Shown here: positions 62,690 through 64,000 of the stretch, in pieces
Layout of the letters: every line of letters starts with the position of its first letter
How positions within the stretch are numbered: the stretch's first letter is position 1
Assembly (NCBI RefSeq): GCF_014805625.2
Contig: NW_023998415.1
Coordinates: 13,246,960-13,310,959, forward strand
Direction: 5' to 3'
Origin: Glossina fuscipes
Taxonomy: Eukaryota > Arthropoda > Insecta > Diptera > Glossinidae
DNA length: 64,000 nt
Program-made: the position numbers and the translations under genes
Notes under the pieces: model-generated
What the model saw: the letters and a program-made list of their open reading frames with translations, nothing else
The model's database searches: none
Told to the model about the DNA's origin: nothing

Positions 62690-62910
62690 TATCAGCCTGC
62701 GCATAAGAAAGCCCAGTGTTTTTGCAATATATGATTGTTTCGTTTCTGCGGCCAGGAGAATGTTTACAATAGACATTACACAAATGGACGGACGGACATG
62801 CTTATATCGATTCAGAATTTGATGCTGACCAACAATATATATATATGCTTGTTGGGATCTCTGAAACTTCCTTCTGGGCGCTGCAAGCGTTGTCTCTCCT
62901 CCCCGTCTTT
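62690..62910 (+). repeat. mini-me/DINE-like repeat copy, best preserved
   Basis: It contains CAATATCAGCCTGCGC, then GGACGGACGGACATGCTTAT (62789-62807), a core reading ATCGATTCAGAATTTGATGC, an ATATATATATA tract (62834-62846), and GGATCTCTGAAACTTCCTTC TGGGCG. The order (GGAC)n, core, (TA)n is the signature layout of mini-me repeats. It lies about 230 bp from a second, more diverged copy in the same orientation. Confidence 0.65.
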
Positions 62911-63386
62911 CGGTGCTAGGTGTGTAAAAAAAAAAACAATAAATACAGAAATAAGCTTAACGTTTTTATTTATTTGCCTTGTTATTAGTTACACTATACA
63001 ATTTCAACCAATATAGACTTAGTGTAAACAAGCTGTGCTTAGTATTACATAACCAAGAAATTTACTTCATTCTTTGGAAACTAGAAAGAGCATATATGAT
63101 ACATGTATTTTTTTTTTTTTTTTGATTTGTTAATCTTCTATGGTTATAGAAAATGAAATGGAAATTAATTTATTATTTAAAAAAAAAAATTTTTTTTATT
63201 TGTTTAAATTATTAATTTAGCTTGGCAAAAGCGTCACCGTGAATGAAAATTCCGTAAAACACAGAACGACATACAAGACTTCCCTTAATTTAGAAAATAT
63301 TTGTAATATAAGGTGTTTTTTGGTGTACTTTCTTTCTACATATAATGGTAAACAATGTTTTTTCAAATAATTTTATTAATATTAAA

Positions 63387-63443
63387 ATGGAAGAGACCGG
63401 TAAAGAATTCCAAGATCTTCTTCTTCATTTCAAACAATATGAG
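63387..63443 (+). CDS. Possible first coding exon, 19 codons
   Basis: An ATG in a good insect context (TTAAAATGG) opens MEETGKEFQDLLLHFKQYE and runs exactly into GAG|GTAAGA, a near-consensus splice donor at 63443/63444. In the unspliced frame a stop follows two codons after the donor. The nearest acceptor-like site (TTTTGTAG, ending at 63480) would give an intron of only 37 bases, shorter than usual for flies, so any real partner exon probably lies beyond the window. The peptide is not recognised. Chance coincidence is quite possible. Confidence 0.2.
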
Positions 63444-64000
63444 GTAAGATGAAATTCACTAGCTTTAAAACACTTTTGTAGGTTTCCAGATTAAAGCTTT
63501 TTACCATGTGGAGATATACAGGATACAGAATTGCTAATTCCTGGCTATAACCAAGTCGTAGTAAAGGCAATAATGCGATGATCCGTATTAACAAAGATTA
63601 AGAAATTCACTGCGAAGCATACAATTTAAACTTAAAAACATTTTGGTAGACGAAAATTCCTGAAGTGACATATCCCTCCAAGAAGTGTCCTTTCTGATAC
63701 ATTTATAGCACTTTCAAATCATACATGTTGAAACTTTATGACAATCTGACATTTAGTTTACAAGTTACCCACACCTGTGAGTGGGAGAGGATGTCACATT
63801 TGCTTATGCTACCGTTCAAATCAACTATAAACCGAAAAGTCACCTAAAAAGGCTATGGAATGCGGGCATAACATATTGTTAATCGACTATCTCGTCGAAA
63901 GGGACAGAGGATACGAAGCCGCATTTACGACGATTAACTTAAGGAGTCAAAATTACTTCTCTGTATTTTTCCATCAAAAATTTTTATATAATTTATTTAC
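63444..64000. other. Unassigned right end
   Basis: No microsatellites and no recognised element. Composition is a little less AT-rich than the preceding kilobase. No gene is supported apart from the tentative exon before it. Confidence 0.5.

Noticed and set aside
7331..63945. Similar words GCCGCATTTACGATAAT (7351 region) and GCCGCATTTACGACGAT (63919 region).
   Set aside because: About 16 of 18 bases with no flanking similarity; weak given the number of comparisons possible.
1..64000. CRISPR arrays, operons or phage genes.
   Set aside because: No regularly spaced direct repeats with unique spacers and no prokaryotic gene organisation; the tandem arrays are simple microsatellites in eukaryotic DNA.

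Overview
The window looks like noncoding DNA from an AT-rich insect genome, most likely a fly (Diptera). A tephritid-like fruit fly is my best guess, but no single-copy gene is here to prove it. The basis is the mix of decayed elements: mariner relics of more than one lineage, a pogo-like element, R1-type LINE pieces, tRNA-derived SINEs, and short repeats of the dipteran mini-me/DINE type, in which (GTCY)n and (TA)n tracts flank a conserved core. Microsatellites are very dense, chiefly (TA)n, with (GA)n, (CA)n, (AAT)n, (ACT)n and poly(A)/poly(T). I found no intact protein-coding gene, rRNA or functional tRNA. The longest open frames (188, 157, 153 and 133 codons) are either translated microsatellites or pieces of a LINE.

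Layout. 1-6.3 kb: microsatellite-rich DNA with a SINE head (2.05-2.16 kb), a mini-me-like fragment (2.54 kb) and one unexplained open frame (3.67-3.94 kb). 6.36-10.5 kb: an internally deleted mariner on +, a mini-me-like copy at 8.0 kb, and a longer mariner relic on - at 9.5-10.5 kb. 10.5-18.3 kb: mostly unique AT-rich DNA and microsatellites. 18.3-21.1 kb: a second SINE head and a roughly 0.7 kb repeat with inverted ends. 23.1-25.1 kb: a less AT-rich, microsatellite-poor island holding a LINE reverse transcriptase fragment (-) and a retrocopy-like open frame ending in poly(A) (+). 27.8-28.6 kb: another deleted mariner (-) beside the best SINE copy (-), with a truncated SINE copy at 31.2 kb. 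31.3-44.2 kb: microsatellites and unassigned sequence. 44.2-45.2 kb: a pogo/Tigger-like transposase relic (-) with one recognisable terminal repeat. 45.2-56.1 kb: microsatellites and one possible regulatory block near 53.7 kb. 56.1-59.2 kb: the largest element, an R1-clade LINE relic (-) with parts of ORF1 and ORF2. 59.2-64 kb: microsatellites, two more mini-me-like copies, and a tiny open frame with a good splice donor at 63.39 kb.

All the transposable-element proteins are broken by stops and frameshifts, so nothing here should be able to move. Ten of the twelve oriented elements lie on the minus strand. That would fit a long intron of a plus-strand gene, but it is only an inference. I did not find a convincing undescribed system. 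The best leads are the SINE family and its (AAT)n tails, the unidentified retrocopy-like frame at 24.5-25.1 kb, the pogo-like element, and the mariner with an internal sequence echo.
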